From positions 248,001 to 312,000 of the forward strand of contig NZ_JAAIXY010000005.1 in assembly GCF_010894455.1 (NCBI RefSeq): a stretch of 64,000 nucleotides of DNA. The letters are read 5' to 3'. Each line of letters begins with the position of its first letter. Positions within the stretch are counted from its first letter, which is position 1. Made by a program: the position numbers and the translations under genes. Shown here one piece after another: positions 25,593-34,360 of the stretch. Source of the stretch: Myxococcus eversor. Its GTDB lineage: Bacteria > Myxococcota > Myxococcia > Myxococcales > Myxococcaceae. The notes beneath the pieces are model-generated. The model had not been told where the DNA came from and searched no databases. It saw only the letters and a program-made list of their open reading frames with translations.

Positions 25593-28139
25593 ATGGACAC
25601 CCCTGAGTCCCAAGCGCCGCTCGCCGCCCTGCTTCCCAAGAAAGGCGAGCCTCCGCTCGACGCCGACAGCATCCTGGACCGCTTCGTCGGCTACGTCTCG
25701 ACGAATGGCCTCAGCCTCTACCCGGCCCAGGAGGAAGCCATCCTGGAGCTGCTGGCGGGCAAGCACCTGTTCCTCAAGACCCCCACCGGCTCGGGCAAGT
25801 CCCTGGTGGCCACCGCCCTCCACTTCAAGGCCATGGCCGAGGGCAAGGTCTCCTTCTACACCTGCCCCATCAAGGCGCTGGTGAACGAGAAGTTCTTCGC
25901 GCTCTGTGATGCCTTCGGCGCGGAGAACGTGGGCATGCTCACCGGCGACGCGAGCATCAACCGCGACGCGCCCATCATCTGCTGCACCGCCGAAATCCTC
26001 GCCAACCTGGCGCTGCGCGACGCGGGCGCCCGGGTGGACTACGTGGTGATGGACGAGTTCCACTACTACTCGGACAAGGAGCGCGGCGTGGCGTGGCAGA
26101 TTCCGCTCATCGCCCTGCCCAAGGCGACGTTCCTCCTGATGTCGGCCACGCTGGGCCCCACGCACATCATCGAGGAGAGCCTCCAGAAGCTCACCGGCCG
26201 CGAGGTCGCCACCGTGCGCAGCACCCAGCGCCCGGTGCCGCTGGACTTCGACTACCGCGAGTCCGCGCTGCACGAGACGATTGAAGACCTCATCGCGCGC
26301 AAGAAGTACCCCATCTACCTGGTGAACTTCACGCAGCGCGCCGCCGCCGAGCAGGCGCAGAACCTCATGAGCGTGGACTTCTCCACCAAGGAGGAGAAGG
26401 AGGCCATCCGCCTCGCGCTGATGGACGCGCCCTTCGACACGCCCTACGGCAAGGACTTCCAGCGCTACCTTCGCCACGGCATCGGCATGCACCACGCGGG
26501 CCTGCTGCCCAAGTATCGCCTGCTGGTGGAGAAGCTGGCGCAGGGCGGCCACCTCAAGGTCATCAGCGGCACGGACACCCTGGGCGTGGGCGTCAACATC
26601 CCCATCCGCACGGTGGCCTTCACCCAGCTCTTCAAGTTCAACGGCGAGAAGCTCACCACGCTGAGCGTGCGCGACTTCCTGCAGATTTCAGGTCGCGCGG
26701 GCCGCAAGGGGTTCGACAACGAGGGCAGCGTCGTCGCCCAGGCGCCCGAGTACGTCGTCGAGAACGTCAAGCAGGCCGCGAAGGAAGCCGCGGGCAAGAA
26801 GAAGACGCCCAAGGCGAAGCCGCCGCAGAAGAACTTCGTCCAGTACGACAAGAGCACCTTCGAGCGGCTCCAGACGGGCATGCCCGAGCCGCTGGAGTCC
26901 CGCTTCGCCGTGTCCCACGGCATGATTCTCAACCTGCTCCAGAGCGACCACATCCGGGGCACGGGGGGCTACCACCGGCTGGTGCAGCTCATCCAGCGCT
27001 GCCATGACTCGGACTTCCTGAAGCGCAGGCACTTGAGGGAGGCGGCGCGGGACTTCCGCACGCTGCGCGGCGCGGGAATCGTGGAGGTGACGCGCGGCGA
27101 GGGCGGCTCGGGGGCCACGGTGAAGGTGGCGCAGGAGCTCCAGTACGACTTCAGCCTCAACCACACGCTGTCGCTGTACCTGCTGGAGACGCTGGAGCTG
27201 CTGGACCCCACCACGGAGACGTACGCGCTGGACGTGGTGACGCTGGTGGAGTCCATCCTGGAGAACCCGGACGTGGTGCTCTACGCGCAGCTGCACCAGC
27301 TCAAGGGCGAGAAGATTCAAGAGATGAAGGCGCGCGGCGTCGAGTACGACGACCGGATGGAGGAGCTGGAGAAGCTGGAGTGGCCGAAGCCGAACCGCGA
27401 GTTCATCTACGGCACCTTCAACGCCTTCGCGCGCAAGCACCCGTGGGTGGGCGAGGAGAACATCCGTCCCAAGGCCGTGGTGCGGGACATGTTCGAGCGC
27501 TTCATGTCCTTCCACGACTACGTTCGTGAGTACGGGTTGCAGCGCAGCGAGGGCGTGCTGCTGCGCTACGTCAGCGACGTGTACAAGACGCTGTCGCAGA
27601 CGGTGCCGGAGCGCTTCCGCACGGAGGAGGTGGAGGACATCATCGACCACCTGCGGGCCACGATTCGTCAGGTGGACTCCAGCCTGGTGGACGAGTGGGA
27701 GCGGATGAAAAACCCGGGCGCCGTCGTCGAGGCGAAGCCGGCCGTGGAGCTCAAGCCGAAGGAGCTCACCGAGGACCCGCGCGCGTTCGCGGCCCGCGTG
27801 CGCGAGGAGCTGCACCGGCTGCTGCGCGCGCTGGGGCAGAAGCGTTACTCGGATGCGCTGTCGCTCTTGGACAACGCGCTGGGCGAGTGGACCGCGCCGA
27901 AGCTGGAGCAGGCCATGGTGCCGTACCACGAGGAGCACAAAATCGTGGTGCTCACGCCCCAGGCTCGCAAGCCGGCCAACACGTTCCTCAAGGACACGGG
28001 GCCGAGGCTCTGGGAGGTCCAGCAGCGCATCATGGACCCCGAGGGCCATGGCGACTGGATGATCGACTGCGAGATTGATTTGAGGGACAGGCGGCTGGAC
28101 GAGGGCCCCATTCTCATCCTGCGCCGCATCGGTCCGTGA
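25593..28139 (+). CDS. Ski2-like superfamily 2 DEAD/DEAH-type helicase
   Basis: An 848-residue helicase. Motif I TPTGSGKS (63-70), motif Ia TCPIKALVNEK, motif II DEFH (154-157), motif III MSATLG, and motifs V/VI in the second RecA domain (ISGTDTLGVGVNIP, QISGRAGRKGFD). The DExH box and QxxGRAGRxG pattern place it with Ski2/Mtr4-type RNA helicases. The C-terminal 400 residues are helical, with a Lys-rich insert (KKKTPKAKPPQKN) and no recognised accessory domain. A cytosolic role in RNA metabolism is inferred. It is convergent with the small exported protein gene downstream, with only 3 bp between the stops. Confidence 0.9.
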   Translation: MDTPESQAPLAALLPKKGEPPLDADSILDRFVGYVSTNGLSLYPAQEEAILELLAGKHLFLKTPTGSGKSLVATALHFKAMAEGKVSFYTCPIKALVNEKFFALCDAFGAENVGMLTGDASINRDAPIICCTAEILANLALRDAGARVDYVVMDEFHYYSDKERGVAWQIPLIALPKATFLLMSATLGPTHIIEESLQKLTGREVATVRSTQRPVPLDFDYRESALHETIEDLIARKKYPIYLVNFTQRAAAEQAQNLMSVDFSTKEEKEAIRLALMDAPFDTPYGKDFQRYLRHGIGMHHAGLLPKYRLLVEKLAQGGHLKVISGTDTLGVGVNIPIRTVAFTQLFKFNGEKLTTLSVRDFLQISGRAGRKGFDNEGSVVAQAPEYVVENVKQAAKEAAGKKKTPKAKPPQKNFVQYDKSTFERLQTGMPEPLESRFAVSHGMILNLLQSDHIRGTGGYHRLVQLIQRCHDSDFLKRRHLREAARDFRTLRGAGIVEVTRGEGGSGATVKVAQELQYDFSLNHTLSLYLLETLELLDPTTETYALDVVTLVESILENPDVVLYAQLHQLKGEKIQEMKARGVEYDDRMEELEKLEWPKPNREFIYGTFNAFARKHPWVGEENIRPKAVVRDMFERFMSFHDYVREYGLQRSEGVLLRYVSDVYKTLSQTVPERFRTEEVEDIIDHLRATIRQVDSSLVDEWERMKNPGAVVEAKPAVELKPKELTEDPRAFAARVREELHRLLRALGQKRYSDALSLLDNALGEWTAPKLEQAMVPYHEEHKIVVLTPQARKPANTFLKDTGPRLWEVQQRIMDPEGHGDWMIDCEIDLRDRRLDEGPILILRRIGP

Positions 28140-28142
28140 GGT

Positions 28143-28640
28143 TCAGCTCTCGGAGGCGGGCGTGGACAGCTCGCCTCCGGCCAGCGGGGCTTCCTCGCCC
28201 AGGGTGGACTCCTCGACGTCGAAGTCGCCCTTGCCGTCGGGGATGAGGACCATCCGCCAGTCGTGGGTGGAGAGGATGACGTGCTCGGCGTCGCACTGGA
28301 CGTCGACCTCCACGTCCTCGACGGTCCAGGAGCCGACCCAGACGGTCATCTTGTCGATGCACTCGTTGTCGCCACACTCCTCGGTGGAGGCGACCCACAG
28401 GCGGCCCTCCGGCGCGGCGATGCAGGACACGGGCTCCGCGTGGCGGAGGCGGGGCGGGGCCATCTCGTCGGGTGCGCCGGCGAAGTGGTCATCGAGTTCC
28501 GGCATCCCCGCGTCGAAGAGGGACGAAGTCGTGTCTGCCTCCTCGGAGGGCTGAGCGAGCGTCGTTGGCTTCGCCAGGGCCCCGGGCGCGGCCAGAAAAC
28601 CGCACATCGCCGCCACCTTCCAACACCGTGTCATCCACAT
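28143..28640 (-). CDS. Small exported acidic protein, function unknown
   Basis: A 165-residue protein from ATG 28640 (or 28634). A signal-like segment (TRCWKVAAMCGFLAAPGALA) is followed by an acidic, Asp/Glu-rich chain with a Cys-containing centre (VSCIAAPEG, STEECGDNECID) and beta-prone strands (MTVWVGSWTVEDVEVDVQC). Four or five Cys residues in the mature region suggest disulphides and periplasmic or extracellular location. It is convergent with the helicase gene. I do not recognise the family. Confidence 0.68.
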   Translation of the reverse strand: MWMTRCWKVAAMCGFLAAPGALAKPTTLAQPSEEADTTSSLFDAGMPELDDHFAGAPDEMAPPRLRHAEPVSCIAAPEGRLWVASTEECGDNECIDKMTVWVGSWTVEDVEVDVQCDAEHVILSTHDWRMVLIPDGKGDFDVEESTLGEEAPLAGGELSTPASES

Positions 28641-28955
28641 GACCTTGTGCTCCTCGGCGGCACTGTCGGCCGCGTCTCGTGCACAGGGGTTCTGCAAGGC
28701 GCGGACCGAGGCTGAGTGCGGGCGCGGAGACACAGCGGTGGGTCTGTGTCCGGGGGGCCAATCCGGTCATGTGTTTCCGCGCGAGGCGACTGTCGAAGGC
28801 GGGCACTTCTCCAGGCCGCCCCGGCTGCCGCGGTTCCTCGCGCGGTGACCTGCGCGGGCAGGCAGGAGGAGAACAGCTCCGTGACGAGCAGTGGGGGCCT
28901 CAAGCGTGCAGGACCTCGACCAGGGCGAGCGGTACCCGTGTCCCTCCGACGCGGG
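28641..28955. other. Intergenic region, no gene seen
   Basis: About 315 bp between two minus-strand genes. Open frames here are short shadows with biased composition and no ribosome binding site. It should contain the promoter of the small exported protein gene on the minus strand, but I see no clear consensus. Confidence 0.35.
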
Positions 28956-29864
28956 TCAGGGCGCCATCGCCTCGGGAGGTCTCGCACGCAGGAAGTCGAC
29001 CAGCGCGCGCAGCTTGGGGGGCAGTTGGGTGCGGCTCGGGTAGTAGAGAAACAGACCCGGAAAGGGAGCGCAGAAGCGGGAGAGGACTCGGATGAGGCGA
29101 CCGTCGGCCAGCTCCTTCGCCACCGTGTGCTCCATGACGTTGGCGAGGCCGACCCCGTCGAGCGCCGCGCGAACCTGCAGCGCGTTGTCGTTGGTGACCA
29201 GCCGCCCCTCCACGGCGACGGTGAATTCGCGGCCCTTGTCGGTGAACTCCCAGCGGTACACCGCGCCGCTCCGGAGGTAGCGGAAGTTGATGCAGTCGTG
29301 CGCGTGCAGGTCTCTCGGGTGCTTCGGCCGCCCGCGCTCCGAGAGATATGCGGGCGCGCCGACCACCGCCATTCGCAGGTCACTCGTGAGTCGCAGCGCC
29401 ACGACGTCCTTGTCGAGCGTCTCGCCCAGGCGGATGCCCGCGTCGAAGTCCTGCTCGACGATGTTGGTGAGACCGTCATCCACGACGATGTCGAGCCGGA
29501 GCTCCGGATAGGTGGCGAGGAACGCCGCCAGGAGGGGTTCGAGCACCGGGGTGATGGCCAGGCGTGGCACGTTGATTCGCAACGTCCCCGACGGACGACC
29601 CCGGACCGCGTCGAGCGACTCGAACGCCGCATGGATGCTGGCCATCGCGGGCCTGAGCTGCGCGAGGAACCGCGCACCCGCCTCCGTCAGGCCCACGCTG
29701 CGCGTCGTGCGCTGGAGCAGTCGCACGCCGACCCGCTCCTCGAGCGCGCGGATGCTCTGGCTGAGTGCCGACGGCGTCACGCGCAGCATCGTCGCGGCGG
29801 CCGTGAAGCTGCGCTTGTCCGCCACCGCCGCCAGCGCGGTCAGCCCCGAGTAGTCGTCCCTCAT
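28956..29864 (-). CDS. LysR-family transcriptional regulator
   Basis: A 302-residue LysR protein of standard length. The N-terminal helix-turn-helix (LTALAAVADKRSFTAAATML, TPSALSQSIRALEERVGVRLLQRTTR) is followed by the usual linker helix and a co-inducer domain of the CrgA/DsdC-like subgroup (GTLRINVPRLAITPVLEP, DIVVDDGLTNIVEQDFDAGIRLGE). It is divergent from an SDR oxidoreductase gene with 108 bp between starts, so that gene is the probable target. Confidence 0.93.
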   Translation of the reverse strand: MRDDYSGLTALAAVADKRSFTAAATMLRVTPSALSQSIRALEERVGVRLLQRTTRSVGLTEAGARFLAQLRPAMASIHAAFESLDAVRGRPSGTLRINVPRLAITPVLEPLLAAFLATYPELRLDIVVDDGLTNIVEQDFDAGIRLGETLDKDVVALRLTSDLRMAVVGAPAYLSERGRPKHPRDLHAHDCINFRYLRSGAVYRWEFTDKGREFTVAVEGRLVTNDNALQVRAALDGVGLANVMEHTVAKELADGRLIRVLSRFCAPFPGLFLYYPSRTQLPPKLRALVDFLRARPPEAMAP

Positions 29865-29873
29865 GTCTTCATC

Positions 29874-29892
29874 TTTTAGCGAAACTTAAAAA
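29874..29892. promoter_or_regulatory. AT-rich dyad between LysR and SDR genes, candidate LysR operator
   Basis: TTTTAG (29874-29879) and TTAAAA (29886-29891) form an imperfect inverted repeat in one of the few AT-rich patches of the region, 10-28 bp upstream of the LysR start. It has the T-N11-A character of LysR boxes. Position and symmetry are the only evidence. Confidence 0.4.
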
Positions 29893-29972
29893 CCCATCGC
29901 AATTCCACCGATGGTTGAGCAGGTCCGAGGCCCCTACCTTGTGTCGCGAACTTGAAGTCGAGGGAGTCCGCC

Positions 29973-30839
29973 ATGAGCAGCCAAGGTTCATCTCTGTCGT
30001 CCAAGGTCTGGTTCGTCACGGGAGCGTCGTCGGGGTTGGGACGCGCGCTCGTCGAGGAGGTGCTGCGTCGCGGAGACCGTGTGGTCGCCACCGCGCGACG
30101 GCCCCAGGTCCTCGCGGAGCTCGTGGGGCGTGCCGATGGGCGTCTGAAACTCATCGAACTGGACGTGACGCGTCCCGAGCAGGTGCGTGAGGCTGTCGCG
30201 GCGGCCCTCTCGCACTTCGGGCAGCTCGACGTCCTGGTCAACAACGCGGGCTTCAGCATCCTGGGCGCGGTCGAGGAGACAGACGAAGAGGCCCTGCGCG
30301 CGACGATGGAGGTGATGTTCTTCGCCGCCATCACGACCACGCGCGAGGTCCTGCCCCACATGCGGGCGCGCGGGAGTGGCACCATCGTCCAGGTCTCCAG
30401 TGTCGCGGGGCTCTCCACCGCGCCGGGCTTCGGTGCCTACTGCGCGGCGAAGCATGCCCTGGAGGGGCTGTCGGAGAGCCTCGCGCAGGAGGTGAAGCCC
30501 CTGGGCATCCGGGTGCTGGTGGTGGAGCCAGGGACCTTCCGGACCTCGCTGTTCGGCTCGGCGTTCCGACACCTGCCTGCCATGGACGCGTATGGCGCGA
30601 CGGTGGGACAGATTCGCGACTGGGTGAAGCAGATGGACGGCAAGCAGGCCGGGGACCCCGCGAAGGCCGCTCGCACCATCGCCGACGTCGTCGCGCGGCC
30701 GAGCGAGGCGCTTCCGTTCCGACTGCCTCTCGGTGGCGACGCTGTCGAACAGATTCGCGCGAAGCTCGCGTTCATCGCGACCGACGTCGACCGGACGGAG
30801 GCCATCGCCCGAGCGACAGCGTTCGACGCGAAGCCCTGA
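29973..30839 (+). CDS. Short-chain dehydrogenase/reductase
   Basis: A 288-residue classical SDR. The cofactor motif TGASSGLG is at 17-24, NNAG at 90-93, the catalytic Ser at 142-143 (QVSSVAGL), Tyr156 and Lys160 (YCAAK). ATARRP after the second strand, with Arg residues, suggests NADP(H). The C-terminal part resembles the group of oxidoreductases with a longer substrate loop. GAGGGAG precedes the ATG at 29973. Control by the divergent LysR protein is likely. The substrate cannot be read from the sequence. Confidence 0.92.
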   Translation: MSSQGSSLSSKVWFVTGASSGLGRALVEEVLRRGDRVVATARRPQVLAELVGRADGRLKLIELDVTRPEQVREAVAAALSHFGQLDVLVNNAGFSILGAVEETDEEALRATMEVMFFAAITTTREVLPHMRARGSGTIVQVSSVAGLSTAPGFGAYCAAKHALEGLSESLAQEVKPLGIRVLVVEPGTFRTSLFGSAFRHLPAMDAYGATVGQIRDWVKQMDGKQAGDPAKAARTIADVVARPSEALPFRLPLGGDAVEQIRAKLAFIATDVDRTEAIARATAFDAKP

Positions 30840-30923
30840 CTGTCAGGTCCTCTGCGCAGAAGTGGAGGGAGCCCGGACATTGCCCGGGCGAACCGTGGCG
30901 GAAGCGGTTACGGTCCACGACAT

Positions 30924-33596
30924 ATGGCTCGTATGCGCGCCGTGGATCAGCCGCTTCGTCGTGATGTCCGCCTGCTGGGGCGACTGTTGGGAGAAGTGCT
31001 CGTCGAGCAGGAAGGGCAGGCGCTGTTCGACCTGGAGGAGGAGGTGCGCCGGCTGGCCATCCAGCGGCGGCGCGGCCCGGTGCCGGGGCGACGTGCCTCC
31101 GCGGCCGAGCTGGCGGACATCCTGAAACGCCTGCCCCTGGAGCAGGCCGAGCCCGTGCTCCGCGCCTTCTCGGTCTACTTCCAGCTCGTCAACCTGGCCG
31201 AGCAGCACCACCGCATCCGCCGCGCCCGGGCCCATGCCGGCGCCGAGTCCCCCAGTCCCCAGCGCGGCTCGCTGGAGGCGACGCTGTTGTCGCTCAAGGA
31301 CGCGGGCATCCCCGCGTCACGCGTGCGCGAGGCGCTTCGACAGATGCAGGTGACGCTGACGCTCACCGCGCATCCCACGCAGGCCGTGCGCCGCACGCTG
31401 CTGGAGAAGCTCTACCGGATGGCGGGGCTGCTGGAGGAGAGGGACCGTTGTGAGCTCACCCCTCGGGAGAGCGCCGACAACGTCGAGTCCCTCCGGGAAG
31501 AGATCACCACGCTGTGGCAGACGGACGAGCTGCGCCGCGAGCGGCCCACCGTGGGCGACGAGGTGAAGAACATCCTCTGGTACGTGGAGGAGGTGCTCGC
31601 CGAGCAGCTCTCGGAGCTGCCCGAGGTGCTGGAGTGGGCCTTCGAGCGCGCCTATGGCGAGCCGCTGGGGCACGTGGACACGCCGGTGCGCGTCCACTCG
31701 TGGGTGGGCGGGGACATGGATGGCAACCCGCTCGTCACGCCCGAGGTCTTCGGCGACACGCTGCGCGCGCACCGCGCTCGCGGGCTGCGTCTCCTGATTC
31801 AGGGACTGGAGCGCCTGGGCGGAATGCTCTCTCAGTCGGACCGGCACGCGACGCCGTCGCAGGAGCTGCTCGCCTCGCTGGCGCGTGATGCGGCGCAGCT
31901 CCCCGAGGCCGAGCAGCGCCTGGGGCCTCGCACCGTGGGCGAGCCCTGGCGTCGCAAGCTGCGCTTCATGGAGGAGCGGCTGAACCAGGCCCTGCGCCAC
32001 GTGCTGGCCCAGCGCACCGGTGACCCGGGGGCGATGCCCGAGAGCGCGTACCGGACGCCGGAGGCCCTGCTGGCCGACCTGGACCTGCTGGCGCGCTCGC
32101 TCACGGAGGCGAAGGCCGGCAACGCGGGACTCCGCCAGGTGCGCCGCATGCGCGAGCGGGTGTGCGCGCTGGGCCTGGCGCTGGCCGAGCTGGAGGCGCG
32201 TGTGCCGGCCGAGGACGCGGTGAGCGCGGCGGCCTCGCTGGAGGCGGGTGGGCCCGCGCCGTCGGAAGGTGGAAAGCGCCTGCTAGCGGTGCTGGAGAAG
32301 CTGCGCGAGGCCCAGTCCGAGGCGGGTGAGCCCGCCTGCCGCACCCTCATCCTCAGCATGGCCAGCACCGCCGAGGACGTGCTCGCGGCCTTCCGCTGCA
32401 TCAAGCACGCGGGCCTGTGGGACGCCGCGCGCGGCTGCGCCACCGTGGACGTGGTGCCCCTGTTCGAGCAGCTCGGCGCGCTGGACTCCGGGCCGGACGT
32501 GCTGCGCACGCTCTTCGCGCATCCCGAGTACCGAAAGCACGTCGATGCACGCGGCGCGCAGGAGGTCATGGTCGGCTACAGCGACTCCGGCAAGGAGGTG
32601 GGGTTGCTGGCCGCCAGCGCCGCGCTCTACCGCGCGCAGGTGGCGCTCACCGAGGCGGCGCGCGAGGCGGGCGTCCCGCTGCGGCTGTTCCATGGGCGCG
32701 GTGAGTCGGTGGCTCGCGGAGGAGGCCCGGCGCAGGAGGCCATCCTCGCGCTGCCCCCAGGCGCGGTGGCCGGTGGCTACAAGGCCACGGAGCAGGGCGA
32801 GGCGCTGGACCACAAGTACGCGCGCCCCGAGCTGGCTCGCCGCACGCTGGAGCTCATCGTCGGTGGGGTGCTGCCGCACCTGCTGGATGCGCAGCCGCGC
32901 CCGTCGCCCGAGGACGAGAAGGAGTTCCGCGCCGCGTTCGACACGCTGGCCGAGACGGGCCGCGAGGCGTACCGCGCCCTGGTGTGGGAAGACCCCCGGT
33001 TCCTGGAGCTCTTCACCACCGCGACGCCGGTGGAGGAGATCTCCGCGCTGCCCATCGGCTCGCGCCCCAGCAAGCGCAAGGCGGGAGGCCTGGAGTCGCT
33101 GCGCGCGATTCCGTGGGTGTTCGCCTGGACGCAGAATCGGGCCATCATCCCGGGCTGGTACGGCGTGGGCTCCGCGCTGGAGGCGTTCGCGAAGGAGCCC
33201 GGCGGGCCCTCGCTGCTCAAGCGCATGTATCGCCAGTGGCCCTTCTTCAAGGCCGTCATCGACAACGTCACCATGGTGCTGGCCAAGTCGGACATGGCCA
33301 TCGCGGGTCGCTACGCGGCGCTCGCTCCCGCTTCCACGCGCCCGCTGTGGCGCCTGATTCAACAGGAGCACCGGCGCACGCGTCGGCAGGTGAAGCGGCT
33401 GACGGGGGAGGCCCGGCTGCTGGACCACAACCCCCAGCTCCAGCGCGCCATCTCCCTGCGCAACCCGTACGTGGACCCGATGTCCTTCCTCCAGGTGGAG
33501 CTGATGCGCCGCAAGCGTGAGGGAGCCAGTGACTGCGACAGGCCCCTGTTGCTGTCGCTCAACGGCATCGCTGCCGGAATGCGCAACACGGGGTAG
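30924..33596 (+). CDS. ppc: Phosphoenolpyruvate carboxylase
   Basis: An 890-residue enzyme of normal length that carboxylates PEP to oxaloacetate, replenishing the TCA cycle. Catalytic landmarks are present: LTAHPTQAVRR (catalytic His), VGGDMDGNP, MVGYSDSGKEVGL, FHGRGESVARGGGP (the mobile glycine loop), the C-terminal LRNPYVDPMSFLQVELM and the terminal GIAAGMRNTG. Two departures from the usual consensus are visible: Met for Arg in GGDRDGNP, and Glu for the second Gly of the GRGGS loop. A hypothetical gene follows 26 bp later on the same strand. Confidence 0.95.
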   Translation: MARMRAVDQPLRRDVRLLGRLLGEVLVEQEGQALFDLEEEVRRLAIQRRRGPVPGRRASAAELADILKRLPLEQAEPVLRAFSVYFQLVNLAEQHHRIRRARAHAGAESPSPQRGSLEATLLSLKDAGIPASRVREALRQMQVTLTLTAHPTQAVRRTLLEKLYRMAGLLEERDRCELTPRESADNVESLREEITTLWQTDELRRERPTVGDEVKNILWYVEEVLAEQLSELPEVLEWAFERAYGEPLGHVDTPVRVHSWVGGDMDGNPLVTPEVFGDTLRAHRARGLRLLIQGLERLGGMLSQSDRHATPSQELLASLARDAAQLPEAEQRLGPRTVGEPWRRKLRFMEERLNQALRHVLAQRTGDPGAMPESAYRTPEALLADLDLLARSLTEAKAGNAGLRQVRRMRERVCALGLALAELEARVPAEDAVSAAASLEAGGPAPSEGGKRLLAVLEKLREAQSEAGEPACRTLILSMASTAEDVLAAFRCIKHAGLWDAARGCATVDVVPLFEQLGALDSGPDVLRTLFAHPEYRKHVDARGAQEVMVGYSDSGKEVGLLAASAALYRAQVALTEAAREAGVPLRLFHGRGESVARGGGPAQEAILALPPGAVAGGYKATEQGEALDHKYARPELARRTLELIVGGVLPHLLDAQPRPSPEDEKEFRAAFDTLAETGREAYRALVWEDPRFLELFTTATPVEEISALPIGSRPSKRKAGGLESLRAIPWVFAWTQNRAIIPGWYGVGSALEAFAKEPGGPSLLKRMYRQWPFFKAVIDNVTMVLAKSDMAIAGRYAALAPASTRPLWRLIQQEHRRTRRQVKRLTGEARLLDHNPQLQRAISLRNPYVDPMSFLQVELMRRKREGASDCDRPLLLSLNGIAAGMRNTG

Positions 33597-33622
33597 GGCG
33601 TCTTTCATCGAGGAGGCGACGG

Positions 33623-34330
33623 ATGGCCAGAGACACATTCACGGTGGAGGACGTCAACCCGAAGCACGGCTTCGCCAGGCTGCGTCCGGACTCAGGCGAG
33701 GGGCTCTTCAACGCACCCCTCTATCCAGAGCCGGAGTCCGGCGCGCCGCCATTCCAGCTCCGCGCGGGAGACCGGGTGACGGGCCAGCGGAGGGGACAGT
33801 CCGTGGCGGATGTGGCCTGGGTGTCACGCGCGGAGCCTCCGTATGAGCTGGTGGAGCGCATGGGAGAGCTGCTCGCGAAGCTGGAGCCCTGGGAACTCAA
33901 GGTTCCCGCCACGGCGATGGAGCTGGCGGAGCACCACTGGCGCGACAGCCGCGAGGACCCGCTGCGCCGGGAGCTGTTGTCCCAGCTGCCGACGTTCTTC
34001 GACTGGGAGCTGTCCCATCCCTTCAAGGACGCCGCGCTGCTGGAGCGACTGGAGGCGGCGATGCAGCCCTACCTCCCGGGCTTCGCCGTGAAGCCGCTGC
34101 AGGGGCGCAACGCCTTCGTCCTGGACCCGGGGGGCGTGGAGGTCGAGGTCGGCGAGGGGGACTGGGACGCGCCCGCGACGACATTCTCTCCGTTGCTGCT
34201 GCGCGTGAATGCGCTGCTGGAGTCCGCGGGCGCGCCGGTGCGCTGGGTGCCCGCGGAGAACGACTGGGTGCTGGCTCCGCCGGGGCTGGCGGAGCTGCTC
34301 GTGCTGCACGGCGTGCTCGGTCCTCGCTGA
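33623..34330 (+). CDS. Hypothetical cytosolic protein downstream of ppc
   Basis: A 235-residue protein without signal or membrane segment. The first 65 residues (FTVEDVNPKHGFARLRP, FQLRAGDRVTGQRRG) look like a small beta-barrel nucleic-acid- or ligand-binding fold. The middle is helical (LVERMGELLAKLEPWEL, ELAEHHWRDSREDPLRRELL) and the C-terminal half is alpha/beta, with a closing helix (LAELLVLHGVL). It starts 26 bp after the ppc stop with GAGGAG as ribosome binding site, so the two are probably co-transcribed. I do not recognise the family. Confidence 0.8.
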   Translation: MARDTFTVEDVNPKHGFARLRPDSGEGLFNAPLYPEPESGAPPFQLRAGDRVTGQRRGQSVADVAWVSRAEPPYELVERMGELLAKLEPWELKVPATAMELAEHHWRDSREDPLRRELLSQLPTFFDWELSHPFKDAALLERLEAAMQPYLPGFAVKPLQGRNAFVLDPGGVEVEVGEGDWDAPATTFSPLLLRVNALLESAGAPVRWVPAENDWVLAPPGLAELLVLHGVLGPR

Positions 34331-34360
34331 GCCGCCGCCACACCGATGCGGCGCGCGCGG

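Noticed and set aside
25392-26552. Upstream extension of the copper oxidase frame on the minus strand
   Set aside because: It runs antisense through the start of the helicase gene, has no protein-like motif, and the signal peptide begins at 25391.
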